Assembly (NCBI RefSeq): GCF_000710035.2
Contig: NZ_JMJJ01000005.1
Location: 1,054,001-1,118,000 of the forward strand
From: Pantoea ananatis LMG 2665
Lineage (GTDB): Bacteria > Pseudomonadota > Gammaproteobacteria > Enterobacterales > Enterobacteriaceae
Direction of reading: 5' to 3'
DNA: 64,000 nt
Below, one piece after another: positions 19,067-28,472 of the stretch. The position numbers and the translations under genes were made by a program. The notes beneath the pieces were generated by a model that was not told the origin of the DNA, did no database searches, and worked only from the letters and a program-made list of their open reading frames with translations. How positions within the stretch are numbered: the stretch's first letter is position 1; the number at the start of each line of letters is the position of its first letter.

Positions 19067-19248
19067 TGGTTTTGTTGCTCCCAGCGGCGAATCCGCGCGT
19101 TGTTATCGGCTTTTAAATCCAGCCAGTCATTCATGCGGGCAATGTCGGCCAGATCTAAAGCGCCGTTTTTCAGGTCAGAATAACTGATGTACCCGGCATC
19201 AACCGGGCGCATCAGGTAATCTTCACCATCCGGAAGCGTGTCGAGCAT
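19063..19248 (-). CDS. Small tail-assembly protein (DUF6889-like)
   Basis: 61 residues, acidic (MLDTLPDGEDYLMRPVDAGYISYSDLK, then LADIARMNDWLDLKADN). It lies between the tail assembly chaperone and the tape measure, where such phages encode a short second chaperone component. The ATG overlaps the TGA of the upstream gene as TGATG. The reading frame differs from the chaperone, so production as a frameshift extension is also conceivable but not shown. Confidence 0.65.
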   Translation of the reverse strand: MLDTLPDGEDYLMRPVDAGYISYSDLKNGALDLADIARMNDWLDLKADNNARIRRWEQQNQ

Positions 19249-19700
19249 CAGGCCGCTGGCGGGGGCGGCGTCTCTTTGTCGGGGAGTGCGGGCAAAAAAT
19301 TTCCCAGGCTGTCGCCCACCACGCGACCAACCATCTGCAGCATGCTCAGCAAATCGATGTCGTCGAACATCAGTTCATTCTGGCGCGCAACCGGCACCCA
19401 TGATGATTTGTCCTGACGGCGGGAGACGACGGCCAGACACGGAAAAATAATCGCGTTGGTGTCTTCTTCGCTGAGTGCTGCCAGTTGGTCGGCTACTTTG
19501 GGCAAGACTTTTTCAAAAATCGCGCTGTAAGACTCAGGATCGGCATCGGTACCTCCCTTCTTTGGAATCATGTCGCGAATGCTGCCATATTCAGCCAGAA
19601 GCCCAGCCAGCACAGGAAGCAGTTTGCGCGACACTTTAAGCTGATCGAAAACGCTGAGTTTCGAGGTGCGATAGTCGATGCCTTTGATCTGAAATTCCAT
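19248..19700 (-). CDS. Tail assembly chaperone
   Basis: 150 residues. The N-terminus (MEFQIKGIDYRTSKLSVFDQLKVSRKLLPVLAGLL) and the position between tube and tape-measure genes fit the tail assembly chaperones that coat the tape measure during tail polymerisation. It ends in a proline-rich tail (ETPPPPAA). Confidence 0.75.
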   Translation of the reverse strand: MEFQIKGIDYRTSKLSVFDQLKVSRKLLPVLAGLLAEYGSIRDMIPKKGGTDADPESYSAIFEKVLPKVADQLAALSEEDTNAIIFPCLAVVSRRQDKSSWVPVARQNELMFDDIDLLSMLQMVGRVVGDSLGNFLPALPDKETPPPPAA

Positions 19701-19703
19701 CTG

Positions 19704-20144
19704 TTAATACTCCCCGAGCAGTTCATCAATTTTGATGCAGTCAAATACCCAGGCGACAATACCCGCTACTTTCGGATTGCTGAAATCCGGCTGTTTCTGG
19801 AACGCACATCCGCGCGCAGTAACCAGGTCACCCGATGCTGTGTTACGCACCACGATAACGTTGTTACCCCAGAGCGTTGATGAAAGGCTTTGGGCGTTGT
19901 ACATGATTGACAGCTTTTTATTGAGCGGGGATGTTTTCAACAGGTTAACGGTGACGGTACCGGCTTTGCCTGCATGCAGGCTGTGCATGCCTTCGCCGTC
20001 AGCACCTGTTGTCATCGTGTTTTTTGCCTCTGACATCGCAACCACGATCCCCTCATCGGAGTTCGCTGAGCCATAACCCAGGTCAAGCGCGCCGGATGGC
20101 CCGGTAAGGGACGCCGTAACGTCCATAAATGAATAAGTAGCCAT
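19704..20144 (-). CDS. Tail tube protein (DUF3277 type)
   Basis: 146 residues (MATYSFMDVTASLTGPSGALDLGYGS, then KAGTVTVNLLKTSPLNKKLSIMY), characteristic of DUF3277. It follows the sheath gene, the standard tube position. One Cys (ARGCAFQKQPDF) near the C-terminus is commonly present in the family. Confidence 0.85.
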   Translation of the reverse strand: MATYSFMDVTASLTGPSGALDLGYGSANSDEGIVVAMSEAKNTMTTGADGEGMHSLHAGKAGTVTVNLLKTSPLNKKLSIMYNAQSLSSTLWGNNVIVVRNTASGDLVTARGCAFQKQPDFSNPKVAGIVAWVFDCIKIDELLGEY

Positions 20145-20154
20145 CAGTTTCCCC

Positions 20155-21300
20155 TTAGCGCACTACGTTGATCATGACGTCGCCATAATGAATGGCTCCG
20201 GCCAGCTTGCAGGCCACCTGAACAGGTGGCGCTTTTCGCTTCTGTCGGTCTGCCTGTGCCTGCTGGGCCATTGGCTGAATGTAGGCGTAATAGCCTTTAG
20301 TCAGCGTATCGCCGGACGACAGTTCGCCCAGCGGGCCACCTGTCCAGACGCCGGGCGCAATCAGGCCATTTGTTACCGCCTGGTCCATTGAATCTTCCAC
20401 GTTCGCAAGCAGGCGCGTACCGCCAGCGTCGGTCTGTGGGATTTTGGTCAGGGAGGTGTAGAGCAGATTAAAATAATTGGTCTGAACATAGTTCTGCAGC
20501 CAGTCCAGGCCGTGGCGCTCGTCGAAGAAATCGCCGTTTGCCATAACACCCTGCTGCAGGATTGCGGTGTCGTTGGCGTAGTACACAAACACGTTACCGT
20601 TGCTGGCATCGATGGCGGCGGCTTGCGGGCTGGTCAGCACCTCGTAAGTGATGCCCGGCTCCTGTTTGAATTTGAGCGTAATGGCGGTACCGAACCCGTT
20701 GAAATCCACCGTAAAGCCACGACCAAACGCCGAAATCGCCGCGTATTTGCTGGTGGAACTGTACTGCCAGAACGTGCGGCCAAAGCTTCCCGCTTTCAGT
20801 TTGTAGCCGATATTCGATGTATCGCCCGTAGTGAGCACTTTCGGATCGGACGTGGATACTGCCAGGATGCGGCTGACGCTGGCACCCTGAACCGCTGCCG
20901 CCACAGCCAGCAAATCAGCATCCTGCAGGTTTGCGCTGTCAGCAATTGCCAGGCCATACCAGTTGTTAAACTGCAGGGCGGCGTTTACGGCCTGCAGCAT
21001 GGTTTCGGCTGGTCCCGCCTCGGAAGATTTGAGCGTTTTAGCCCAGCGACCGATATAAACCTGCGTTGGCGCGGGCGACTGTGAGAAATAGACCAGCGCT
21101 GCCTGATACTCCGGGCTGTCAGTACCGAAATCGCTGCCGATATCTGAGGATGAGGTATAAAGGCGAATTCGCTCGGACACAGGGATAACCGTTGATGTGC
21201 CGAGAATGAGCAGCGATCCAAAGTTGCGCCCCGTTGCCGCCGTTGGCGACAGCAGCACATCAACGTTGACCACGTTGGATACAGGTAATCCCTGTGACAT
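20155..21300 (-). CDS. Contractile tail sheath protein (DUF3383 type)
   Basis: 381 residues (MSQGLPVSNVVNVDVLLSPTAATGRNFGSLLILG), the DUF3383 sheath signature. The middle contains the typical AALVYFSQSPAPTQVYIGRW segment and the C-terminus GAIHYGDVMINVVR. Its presence shows that the virion is a myovirus with a contractile tail. Confidence 0.9.
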   Translation of the reverse strand: MSQGLPVSNVVNVDVLLSPTAATGRNFGSLLILGTSTVIPVSERIRLYTSSSDIGSDFGTDSPEYQAALVYFSQSPAPTQVYIGRWAKTLKSSEAGPAETMLQAVNAALQFNNWYGLAIADSANLQDADLLAVAAAVQGASVSRILAVSTSDPKVLTTGDTSNIGYKLKAGSFGRTFWQYSSTSKYAAISAFGRGFTVDFNGFGTAITLKFKQEPGITYEVLTSPQAAAIDASNGNVFVYYANDTAILQQGVMANGDFFDERHGLDWLQNYVQTNYFNLLYTSLTKIPQTDAGGTRLLANVEDSMDQAVTNGLIAPGVWTGGPLGELSSGDTLTKGYYAYIQPMAQQAQADRQKRKAPPVQVACKLAGAIHYGDVMINVVR

Positions 21301-21303
21301 AGG

Positions 21304-21849
21304 TTACTCTCCGAAGATTGAAATTTGTCCGTCGATAAGGCTTTTAACCCCATAATCGCGGATCACTTTACGGCGCATGCGCACGGTGACGTCGTAGCGA
21401 CGCACCCACTGGTTGTTGATGAGTTCGGGGAATGATGAAACGGGACTGGCATCAAAAAATGACAATCCGATGCTGTTTAGCTCTGCGTTGTTCTGGGGGA
21501 TCTGCATGCCATCGCGAAACAGCGTGGCAATTTGCTGGCTCGACGGACCATAAAAAGAAGCCATGCATTCGACTATTTCATGGCGCCACATCTGGGCATC
21601 GTCTTCCGACTGCTGCACAAACGCCGGGGAATCATCCCCGGTAAAGCCGGTGATCCCGAATCCGCACCAGTTAACCTCCTGCGCAGGCATTGCCGCCTGA
21701 ACCGGCGTCCAGCGCGGGCGCACCATCCCGTCAGGAAGGCTACAAAGCGCTTTAACCCATCGGCTGAGCAGACGTTCCAGCGTTTCATCGTAAGCCTGTG
21801 GCGCGCTGACAGGCGTCAGATACCCCGCCTGCGTGCTGTCATTGCTCAT
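21304..21849 (-). CDS. Neck/tail terminator-like protein
   Basis: 181 residues from the ATG at 21849 (MSNDSTQAGYL); the open frame runs 41 codons further but without a likely start. Conserved features are VNWCGFGITGFTGDDSPAFVQQ and WVRRYDVTVRMRRKVIRDYGV, seen in phage neck proteins encoded just upstream of DUF3383 sheaths. It probably forms the tail terminator ring. It overlaps the upstream gene by 11 bp. Confidence 0.7.
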   Translation of the reverse strand: MSNDSTQAGYLTPVSAPQAYDETLERLLSRWVKALCSLPDGMVRPRWTPVQAAMPAQEVNWCGFGITGFTGDDSPAFVQQSEDDAQMWRHEIVECMASFYGPSSQQIATLFRDGMQIPQNNAELNSIGLSFFDASPVSSFPELINNQWVRRYDVTVRMRRKVIRDYGVKSLIDGQISIFGE

Positions 21850-22225
21850 TTGCGCCACCGTCAAACGGCTGTAGCTCACAGTGAGCCTGAACAAAACCGG
21901 CACCATAGCGGGGATACGGATCCACGAAGGTGACACGGTAATCCGCGCCAGCATATTCAACGATATCCGCATCCAGCGCGGTTTTACCGCTGATTAACCG
22001 GGTCTGGGTGATGACCAGTATTGCACCGCCAATTACCTGGCCGGCTTCCATACGCCGGGCCTCCAGGGAACGGTCAACAGTCACCACACCAGCAAACTGC
22101 TGTCGTGTGACCTCATTAGACGCCATCCCATCCGCATCGACCGTCTGGGCGTTACGGCGGTACCATAATTCTGTGTCGCAAAACTCCGGCGACATCAGCA
22201 CATCGGAAACATCAAGAGTTGGCAT
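21839..22225 (-). CDS. Head-tail neck protein
   Basis: 128 residues, not firmly recognised. A beta-rich protein (GVVTVDRSLEARRMEAGQVIGGAILVITQTRL, then ADYRVTFVDPYPRYGAGFVQAHCEL) in the head-tail connector cluster. Position between the gp10-like protein and the tail terminator suggests a stopper or head-closure role. Confidence 0.6.
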   Translation of the reverse strand: MPTLDVSDVLMSPEFCDTELWYRRNAQTVDADGMASNEVTRQQFAGVVTVDRSLEARRMEAGQVIGGAILVITQTRLISGKTALDADIVEYAGADYRVTFVDPYPRYGAGFVQAHCELQPFDGGANEQ

Positions 22226-22760
22226 TTTTAGACCTCACGACAGAGGTAATGGCGCGCCGGTACTGGCCAGTATCAATAAGCGGTCGGGCATTGGCATTGT
22301 CCGGCGCAGCCCCGGCAGCACGCCGTTCCAGTTCGAGCGCAGCACCTTTACGCCCGCGACTCGCCCGGGCGGCAAGCGTGGATTCCGCCAGCGGCGTGAA
22401 GTTGGTGATTGTGATGTAGCGCTTCACACCGTTTGCAGCTAAAACCCCGGCACGGTTAAGGGCCAGATCCGCAGCCGTCGCGTTACCGCTGAGCGCAGCC
22501 TGTGCCGCCGCGCGCAGTTCCGGTAAGGTCTGGTCCTGAACAGAACGCACGCCCGGAACAAGATGAGGGCGCGCCGGTATGTTTTGCTTCGGCGAACCGT
22601 TTTCATTGATATAGCCGATACCGGCATTGCCGAACGGCACATCATCACGCTCGTTTTTTTCTTCTGGGATGCCCACCAGCACATCTTTATCTGCGATGGA
22701 CTTAAGCGCGGCAAGAATGGCAGCAGCATTATCGCTGCGAATGGTGAGCCCTGATTTCAT
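22212..22760 (-). CDS. Virion morphogenesis / gp10-like neck protein
   Basis: 182 residues. [40 protein letters not shown] has the family pattern of phage neck proteins (the IGYINENGS and IPARPFL-type motifs). The C-terminus [16 protein letters not shown] is also diagnostic. It overlaps both neighbours, by 4 and 14 bp. Confidence 0.8.
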   Translation of the reverse strand: MKSGLTIRSDNAAAILAALKSIADKDVLVGIPEEKNERDDVPFGNAGIGYINENGSPKQNIPARPHLVPGVRSVQDQTLPELRAAAQAALSGNATAADLALNRAGVLAANGVKRYITITNFTPLAESTLAARASRGRKGAALELERRAAGAAPDNANARPLIDTGQYRRAITSVVRSKNANS

Positions 22761-23164
22761 AGCTGACGACCTCCGGCCCCGAACATGATGATCAGTTGCC
22801 AGAACTCAGCGCCATAGCGCGTGTTATTCCAGAATCCCGCGTCAGGGTTCAGTGTCGCGCCGGTGTCATAGCTCACGCTGACCTTATCGACCGATTTCGA
22901 CGCCTGCACGCCATTGGTTGAACCACCCGCACCGCCCATCAATGCCGCCTTAGAGTCAGCCAGCCAGAGTGTCATGTAATGAGCGACAAACAGGCCCGCC
23001 AGGTAAGGAAACATCTGTTTACCCGTGGTGTTTTCGCTCAGCATGATGTCGGCAAGGTTGAGGCGGAAAGTGATAGGAATGTCGGGAAATTTGTCCGGAT
23101 CGGCGAACTGAGGAAAAGCGACGCGAAACTGTTCTACTGTGGGTAACGTTTCATTCTTCGCCAT
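22757..23164 (-). CDS. Head-tail adaptor (DUF4054 type)
   Basis: 135 residues. [35 protein letters not shown] and [18 protein letters not shown] are typical of DUF4054 adaptor proteins, which bind under the portal. ATGA overlap with the neck gene. Confidence 0.8.
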   Translation of the reverse strand: MAKNETLPTVEQFRVAFPQFADPDKFPDIPITFRLNLADIMLSENTTGKQMFPYLAGLFVAHYMTLWLADSKAALMGGAGGSTNGVQASKSVDKVSVSYDTGATLNPDAGFWNNTRYGAEFWQLIIMFGAGGRQL

Positions 23165-23165
23165 A

Positions 23166-23492
23166 TTATTTTTCCTTAGCGGCTTTCAGTGTTTCCAGCT
23201 CTTTCGTCAAAACTTCCAGAGCTTTATCTTTCGCTGCAATCTGCTCATTGAGTTCGCCGATGTTTTTTACCTTCTCTTCCAACTGTGATTTCAGGCTGTC
23301 GATCTCCGCCTGAAGTTCTGTGTCACCGCCAGATTCAACGCCTCCGGTCTGGTCTGAATGAGCCACTACAAACCAGTGTTTGGCAATATCCGGATCCACC
23401 TTGTGGCGCCCTTTCAAAAAAGGGATTTCGCCTTTGGCAGTGTTCAGGGTAAAGGGCGTATTTACCAGAATTTCAACTTTTTCTTTAGCCAT
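23166..23492 (-). CDS. Head-region protein with coiled-coil C-terminus
   Basis: 108 residues. A short beta-rich N-domain ([37 protein letters not shown]) resembles small Mu-type head-region proteins. It is followed by a predicted coiled coil ([32 protein letters not shown]). It lies 45 bp after the major capsid gene. Function unknown; a minor virion or assembly role is likely. Confidence 0.65.
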   Translation of the reverse strand: MAKEKVEILVNTPFTLNTAKGEIPFLKGRHKVDPDIAKHWFVVAHSDQTGGVESGGDTELQAEIDSLKSQLEEKVKNIGELNEQIAAKDKALEVLTKELETLKAAKEK

Positions 23493-23536
23493 GATCGGCT
23501 CCTGTAAAGCCCCTTTCGGGGCTCATTGAGTGGGGA

Positions 23537-24484
23537 TCAGATGCCGTCCATATAGGCAAGTGTTTTGCGGTAAACCGGCTCGACTGCGCCCAGTTTTCCG
23601 TAATAGGTGGTCATCTGGTAAAGGCCACGATACTGAATTGGAATGCTGCGCAATGGCACCATCGGGAAACGAACATATTTCTTGTCGTTGGTGTAAGCCA
23701 CCATGCGGTCAGTTCCACCGACGCCACGACCTTTCAGCCATTTCACCGCGCGGATGTTCAGCGGCACGCCATTCTGGTGATAGGCGATTGTGTTCGTGGT
23801 CAGGTAGGTGAGTAATGACTGATTACCTGCAGACGATACGATGATTGTTGAAAGGTAGGCATATTGCTCTGGTGGCAAAAGCAGGTCGGTCGGTACTACC
23901 GAGTAACCCGAGTTACGCCAGGCGTTGGTCAAGAGCGTGTTGATTGAATCACGGATTTTGTCCGGTGAAGAAGTTGACGCATTCCAGGGTTCAACAGCAT
24001 TGCTGACACTCACGCCATTCAGGTTAGCCAGGCCTTTCACATTCAGGCTCTGGTCACCGATGTAGACCTGTTCATCAGCATCCATGTTCCATTTCAGCTG
24101 CATGCCTTCGTATTTCTGGGTATCAATCGGACGCCCAACCTGTTCAGCTGCCTGAAGCTCAATGACGGTCCAGCCAAGTTCCATACCCCACAAAGAAAGC
24201 GGATTGCCTTCTTTGTTGATATCAACGTTGACGCCAGAGATCGCAGTGGAATCTTTGCCTACCCAGTTTTTCCCGTTAGGGTTTGCGCCGGTACCAGCTG
24301 CCCCAAAACTGGTGTTCGTCCAGCTCGAGATATCATCAGCAATAGACACGTCTTCACGCAATTGAATGTCACGGGTCCAGGTGTAACCAACCAGCGGGAG
24401 ATTAAGAGTCTGATCAAGACGCTCAAGCTCACCAACCAGAAAGACACCCGTACCATCAATGGTGCGTTGGTCAAAAGTCTGCAT
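23537..24484 (-). CDS. Major capsid protein (DUF2184 type)
   Basis: 315 residues (MQTFDQRTIDGTGVFLVGELERLDQTLNLPLVGYTWTRDIQLRED), the DUF2184 major capsid family with an HK97-like fold. The middle contains LGWTVIELQAAEQVGRPIDTQKYEGMQLKWNMDADEQVYIGD, and the C-terminus the P-domain-like RSIPIQYRGLYQMTTYYGKLG. It follows the decoration protein and scaffold/protease genes. Confidence 0.9.
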   Translation of the reverse strand: MQTFDQRTIDGTGVFLVGELERLDQTLNLPLVGYTWTRDIQLREDVSIADDISSWTNTSFGAAGTGANPNGKNWVGKDSTAISGVNVDINKEGNPLSLWGMELGWTVIELQAAEQVGRPIDTQKYEGMQLKWNMDADEQVYIGDQSLNVKGLANLNGVSVSNAVEPWNASTSSPDKIRDSINTLLTNAWRNSGYSVVPTDLLLPPEQYAYLSTIIVSSAGNQSLLTYLTTNTIAYHQNGVPLNIRAVKWLKGRGVGGTDRMVAYTNDKKYVRFPMVPLRSIPIQYRGLYQMTTYYGKLGAVEPVYRKTLAYMDGI

Positions 24485-24493
24485 TTTCGTTCC

Positions 24494-24991
24494 TTAAATC
24501 TTGTAGGAAATTTCAGCGTTGCCATCGGCATCGCCCGCACCAGTAAACTGCGCGTTAGGCAGTGCTACCGTCTTGCCGTTGATAGATGTGGCTGAGAAAC
24601 CACCCAGCGGCACGTTGATTGATGAGTCGAGGCTGACTACCACGTAAACCGTTCCACCTTTGGTGATGGACGTGGCATCTGCGCCGACATTCACGGTCAT
24701 ATAGCCGCGCTTGAGCGCATCGCCGGGAAAGTTTTTATCTGCGCCAACCTGGCGAACCATGTCAGGCGTAGACGTTGTGGGGTATGGACGGACATAAATG
24801 CCCTGAAACACAGTGGCCGTATCGCCGTCACTGAGTGGTACAAACAGGCCGTTGACAAACTTGCCCACCAGCCCATAAGCGCTGAAAGGATTGGCCGAAT
24901 TCAAAATTACAGGCTCGACCGTTAAGTCCTGCGGACGTGAGATTGAACCGGCAATGCCAACGGGCATCCGGTACAGGTAAGACGTATCCAT
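24494..24991 (-). CDS. Capsid cement/decoration protein
   Basis: 165 residues. Beta-rich (VPLSDGDTATVFQGIYVRPYPTTS, then GDALKRGYMTVNVGADATSITKGGTVYVVV), as in the structural cement proteins encoded just upstream of DUF2184 capsids. The gene is 9 bp from the capsid gene. Confidence 0.8.
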   Translation of the reverse strand: MDTSYLYRMPVGIAGSISRPQDLTVEPVILNSANPFSAYGLVGKFVNGLFVPLSDGDTATVFQGIYVRPYPTTSTPDMVRQVGADKNFPGDALKRGYMTVNVGADATSITKGGTVYVVVSLDSSINVPLGGFSATSINGKTVALPNAQFTGAGDADGNAEISYKI

Positions 24992-25000
24992 TGGGTTTCC

Positions 25001-26230
25001 TTAGCGATTAGACCAGAATGCCTGGTTGATTTTGTTCAAATCAGCAGGAGAAGTAGACGCCTGCTGGCGTGAGTGGTCCGCAGTTCGTGAGGACTGGGTG
25101 TTACGATTTTTCGCCAGCTCTGAAACGGCATTGAATGCCATTTCAACCTGTGCTTTTGGTAGCTGTTTAATTGCGGCATCACCCACAATCTGGCGCACCA
25201 AGCCCTGATCGGCTGAGGCCAGCACATGACGCTTAAACTCTGTAGGCTTCATTGATTGCGTCAGGTCGATGCCCGGCATGATGAGTTCTGCCCGATAGGC
25301 AGAATCGCCTGTTGCTGTTCCTGGCTTCTCTTTATCTTCATCGTCAGAGTCGCCAAATTTTTTCTTCGCATCGTCATCATCGCTGCTGTCGGTGGTCTTA
25401 CCCTCCAGCTTATCGAGACGCGCAATCAACGCAGCTGCCCACGCAGGCACCTGTTCTTCATTGTCACCAGTACGCAAGCCGCCCATTTCCGGATCTTTGT
25501 CCGGTAGCGGTTTCTGAGGGCTGGTGAAGATATTGAGATTGACGCCCTGCGGTAAATCGCCACCTTCATCGCCCGTCATGTTCGACGGCGGCGACTCCAG
25601 AAGCTCATTCATGGTGTCTGCATCGCCTGTTTTCACAGCGCGTTTTAAGCGAGTGAACCAGTTTTGTTTAGTTGCCATCGTGTTTCTGTCTCCAATTGCG
25701 CAACGTGATCCGGCCCTGCCATTTGGGACGAGAGCCACATGGTTTCCGGTGATTTGGTACTGCTTTGCCTTGCCGATGGCAGTTTGCTGATACTCGGCGT
25801 CGTAACCGCACGAAACTTCGCGCAGCCCGTTTTCGATGTAGTCGATTGCCTCTTCATCCTTGATGATGAGGTCTGCAATCATCAGGTCTGACTGTGAGCC
25901 GGTACCACGGCGCACGTTTTGAAGATGTCCAACGGCTAATTCCCGCCAGTTCTCCGGATCGACAAATTTGATATTTCCTTCTTCATCCTCCGGGTGAAGG
26001 ATGGTGACAGTCATACCCTCGAAGGATGCGAGCGTTTCCGGACTGAAAACCTCATCAGCGGTGCGCTCGACGACAATTTCCCCGTCTGAATCTGGCTCAA
26101 GCTTTGGAAGGTCCAGCGCACTGTAAAGCTGTGAACCTGTGCGGCCAATCGGGACGTCTTTACACAGCAACGAACCGTCAGCCAGCCGGTAACGGGTTTC
26201 ACCCAGGCGGGTATTAAAGAGATATTTCAT
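25001..26230 (-). CDS. Prohead protease/scaffold (DUF2213 type)
   Basis: 409 residues. The N-terminal about 180 residues are a DUF2213 protease-like domain (FEGMTVTILHPEDEEGN, then YEQ-like GKAKQYQITGNHVALVPNGRAGS, in which the His and Ser are candidate catalytic residues). The C-terminal part is charged and low-complexity (DDDDAKKKFGDSDDEDKEKP), as in scaffolds. An internal ATG at 25678 (MATKQNWFTRLKRAVK) with GGAG 11 bp upstream marks the boundary and could give a separate scaffold. Confidence 0.85.
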   Translation of the reverse strand: MKYLFNTRLGETRYRLADGSLLCKDVPIGRTGSQLYSALDLPKLEPDSDGEIVVERTADEVFSPETLASFEGMTVTILHPEDEEGNIKFVDPENWRELAVGHLQNVRRGTGSQSDLMIADLIIKDEEAIDYIENGLREVSCGYDAEYQQTAIGKAKQYQITGNHVALVPNGRAGSRCAIGDRNTMATKQNWFTRLKRAVKTGDADTMNELLESPPSNMTGDEGGDLPQGVNLNIFTSPQKPLPDKDPEMGGLRTGDNEEQVPAWAAALIARLDKLEGKTTDSSDDDDAKKKFGDSDDEDKEKPGTATGDSAYRAELIMPGIDLTQSMKPTEFKRHVLASADQGLVRQIVGDAAIKQLPKAQVEMAFNAVSELAKNRNTQSSRTADHSRQQASTSPADLNKINQAFWSNR

Positions 26231-26259
26231 CGGTTACCTGCAGGCGTAAAAAAAGCTGC

Positions 26260-27141
26260 CTAAGCAGCTCGTTTGATTTTGATAGCGGCAACCCTGACTG
26301 GTTTGCCATCAACCGTTATGACGCGGCGGATCCTGTCGCCCGTTGGCAGGCTGACGACATTTGCATGAGGAAGAACAACCTCACAGTAACAACGACAGTT
26401 AGGTAGCGCGCCGGCATGGCCAGTTAAGCCGTCAAGCGTTGGCGGTCTATCCCAGCTGACAAACTTGCCTTCCATCTCCGCATGCGAGTGACGCACATCA
26501 CCATCTTCGGCGGTGCGCCAGATGTAGCCTGTTGAGCCAAGGGAAAGAGAGCGGGCCTGTGTCAGCGCAGTGGATGCCCGGCCAATCTCAGTACGCGCAA
26601 TCAGACGCGCGCGTGATGCAGCAACATCTCCTGATGCTGCTATTTCCTTCGCAAAGGGCTCAGCACGCCCACCAGCTACAACCGCCTCGATCGCCTTGTT
26701 CTGGATGTCATAGATGCGGTCGGCTGCTTCGAGTGGCAGAGATTTGATGTACTTCACCTGCTCGGCGACGATGCTTTGCATCACCTGTCCGATCGGCGTG
26801 TTCTGGACGATATGGCGCAACTCAGCGCTGATGTACTGGCTGTGCTCATTCCCGATTAGCAGGCTGTTACGCCGCCACTCCCTTTCGCTGTGGCGTTCCA
26901 GATCCAGCGCAAAGTCTTTGGCTACGCGGTTCGCCCAGCCGTCGATGATGTCGCTGTATTTTTCCAGCGCATCGATGATTTCCAGAACGCTGTCATTTGA
27001 ACCATCGTAGCGGCCATTTACTATGTCGCCCACGGCTCGCGCTATCTTGCGTAGGCTCGTTTGATACCGGGTCTCCGCCGCCTTTGAGCGGTTTCGGGTC
27101 GTCAATCTCTCCGATGCCTGGCGGGTCTTCTTCTTCGGCAT
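26260..27141 (-). CDS. Mu F / SPP1 gp7-like head morphogenesis protein
   Basis: 293 residues from the ATG at 27141 (MPKKKTRQAS). The C-terminal MuF domain has IARTEIGRASTALTQARS, then YIWRTAEDGDVRHSHAEMEGK and a Cys/His end (LPNCRCYCEVVLPH). It is a minor capsid protein, usually bound to the portal and ejected. The chosen start overlaps the portal gene by 149 bp, which is long; no later ATG preserves the N-domain, so this start is uncertain by some tens of codons. Confidence 0.85.
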   Translation of the reverse strand: MPKKKTRQASERLTTRNRSKAAETRYQTSLRKIARAVGDIVNGRYDGSNDSVLEIIDALEKYSDIIDGWANRVAKDFALDLERHSEREWRRNSLLIGNEHSQYISAELRHIVQNTPIGQVMQSIVAEQVKYIKSLPLEAADRIYDIQNKAIEAVVAGGRAEPFAKEIAASGDVAASRARLIARTEIGRASTALTQARSLSLGSTGYIWRTAEDGDVRHSHAEMEGKFVSWDRPPTLDGLTGHAGALPNCRCYCEVVLPHANVVSLPTGDRIRRVITVDGKPVRVAAIKIKRAA

Positions 27142-28462
27142 CAGCAATATCCTCGTCGGTAATTGATGCACCGATGCCCGTGACATCAGATGCTTCGCGC
27201 AGGTCGGTCATTGCCGCCTTTTTGGTCATCAGGCCATCGTTGAATGCCGTACTGATAGCATTCACGGTATTTACCGCCACCGTTGAGCGGTCAACGTCCG
27301 ACATCTGCCAGAGCGGGTTAAACTCAAACGTGAAGTCATCAGGTAAAGGCTTGCCAAGCTCAGAGCGATACATGACGTCGAACAGCTTACGCAGCGGCTG
27401 ACGCAACCGGCGTTCCTGCTGGGTACCGATGGTGTCGTAATAGTTCGACAGGTCAGCATCGCCGGTAGAGAAACCTTTGGGCGACTGACCAAAGAGGCGC
27501 ACCAGCGGGATCCCCGTCGCGCCGCTTATCTGCTCAGCGAACTGGCTGATCACGTCGTCGAGGCCAGCAAAGGAATACTGGTGGGTCTCGAAGACATCTT
27601 TACCATCCATGAGGGTCATGCCCTCATTGCTCTGGTACATGCGTATGAGATCCAAATTTTTCAGCAGATTTTCGTATGCCTTCCCACCCAACCCGATAAT
27701 TTCTCTGAGTTTATCAACCTTGTATGTTCTTAAGTGGGCTTTATATACAAGCTGTGCCGCGCCCATAGTTGCACTGTCAAACGCGGTCAGGCGGTCCCAG
27801 ATGCGTTCGATGATGGACATACCCCACTCGTTTTCGGTCTGCGCCTGCTGGTAAGGCAGCGTTACGCCATCGAAACGGATCAGGCGGCTGTGATGAATGC
27901 TCCAGGCGGGTATGCCCGTTGCAGTCGTCACCACGTCGTATCGCTCAGGCTTCCCGAGGTTCGGGCCCATATCCCTGATACGACGCTGTAGATTAGGGTT
28001 AATCATCCAGCGATCGAGCGGCAAAATCCCTTTAAACTTGCCCTCGCCGATAGTCTCCAGACGCAGAGGCGTAAACGGAGCCTGGCCCTCGATCATGATG
28101 AAACCGACCGCACCGCCATAGAGGCGCGACCATTTGATGGTGTCGTTGAGGCGGTCCCACAGTTCCAGCTCATCAAACAGTGACTCGATTACGCCGCGCT
28201 CTTTCGGGTCAATCTCTGAGGTGATGCGAATGCCCTTGCGGGTCATATCGTCAGCCACGGCATCCACGGCAGAGCCAATGATAGCCGATGAGCGGTATGC
28301 CCATTCAATCTGTAGCCGGTTGCGGCTGGTAAAGTTTGCACGGTATGACGATGCAGCATGCTGGTTCTGCTGCTGCATGCCAACGCGGGCCATGAAATTG
28401 TCGTAACTGTCCGCCGTAGCCTGGGGAGTACGCGCGGCGCTGTTGTTTTGTTTACGTGCCAT
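26993..28462 (-). CDS. Portal protein (DUF1073 type)
   Basis: 489 residues. EWAYRSSAIIGSAVDAVADDMTRKGI and SRLYGGAVGFIMIEGQ, then IPLVRLFGQSPKGFSTGDADLSNYYDTI are hallmarks of the DUF1073 portal family. It forms the dodecameric ring at the packaging vertex. It follows terL by 10 bp. The last 50 residues (EEEDPPGIGEIDDPKP onwards) are acidic and overlap the MuF gene. Confidence 0.9.
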   Translation of the reverse strand: MARKQNNSAARTPQATADSYDNFMARVGMQQQNQHAASSYRANFTSRNRLQIEWAYRSSAIIGSAVDAVADDMTRKGIRITSEIDPKERGVIESLFDELELWDRLNDTIKWSRLYGGAVGFIMIEGQAPFTPLRLETIGEGKFKGILPLDRWMINPNLQRRIRDMGPNLGKPERYDVVTTATGIPAWSIHHSRLIRFDGVTLPYQQAQTENEWGMSIIERIWDRLTAFDSATMGAAQLVYKAHLRTYKVDKLREIIGLGGKAYENLLKNLDLIRMYQSNEGMTLMDGKDVFETHQYSFAGLDDVISQFAEQISGATGIPLVRLFGQSPKGFSTGDADLSNYYDTIGTQQERRLRQPLRKLFDVMYRSELGKPLPDDFTFEFNPLWQMSDVDRSTVAVNTVNAISTAFNDGLMTKKAAMTDLREASDVTGIGASITDEDIADAEEEDPPGIGEIDDPKPLKGGGDPVSNEPTQDSASRGRHSKWPLRWFK

Positions 28463-28472
28463 CGTTTCCTCG

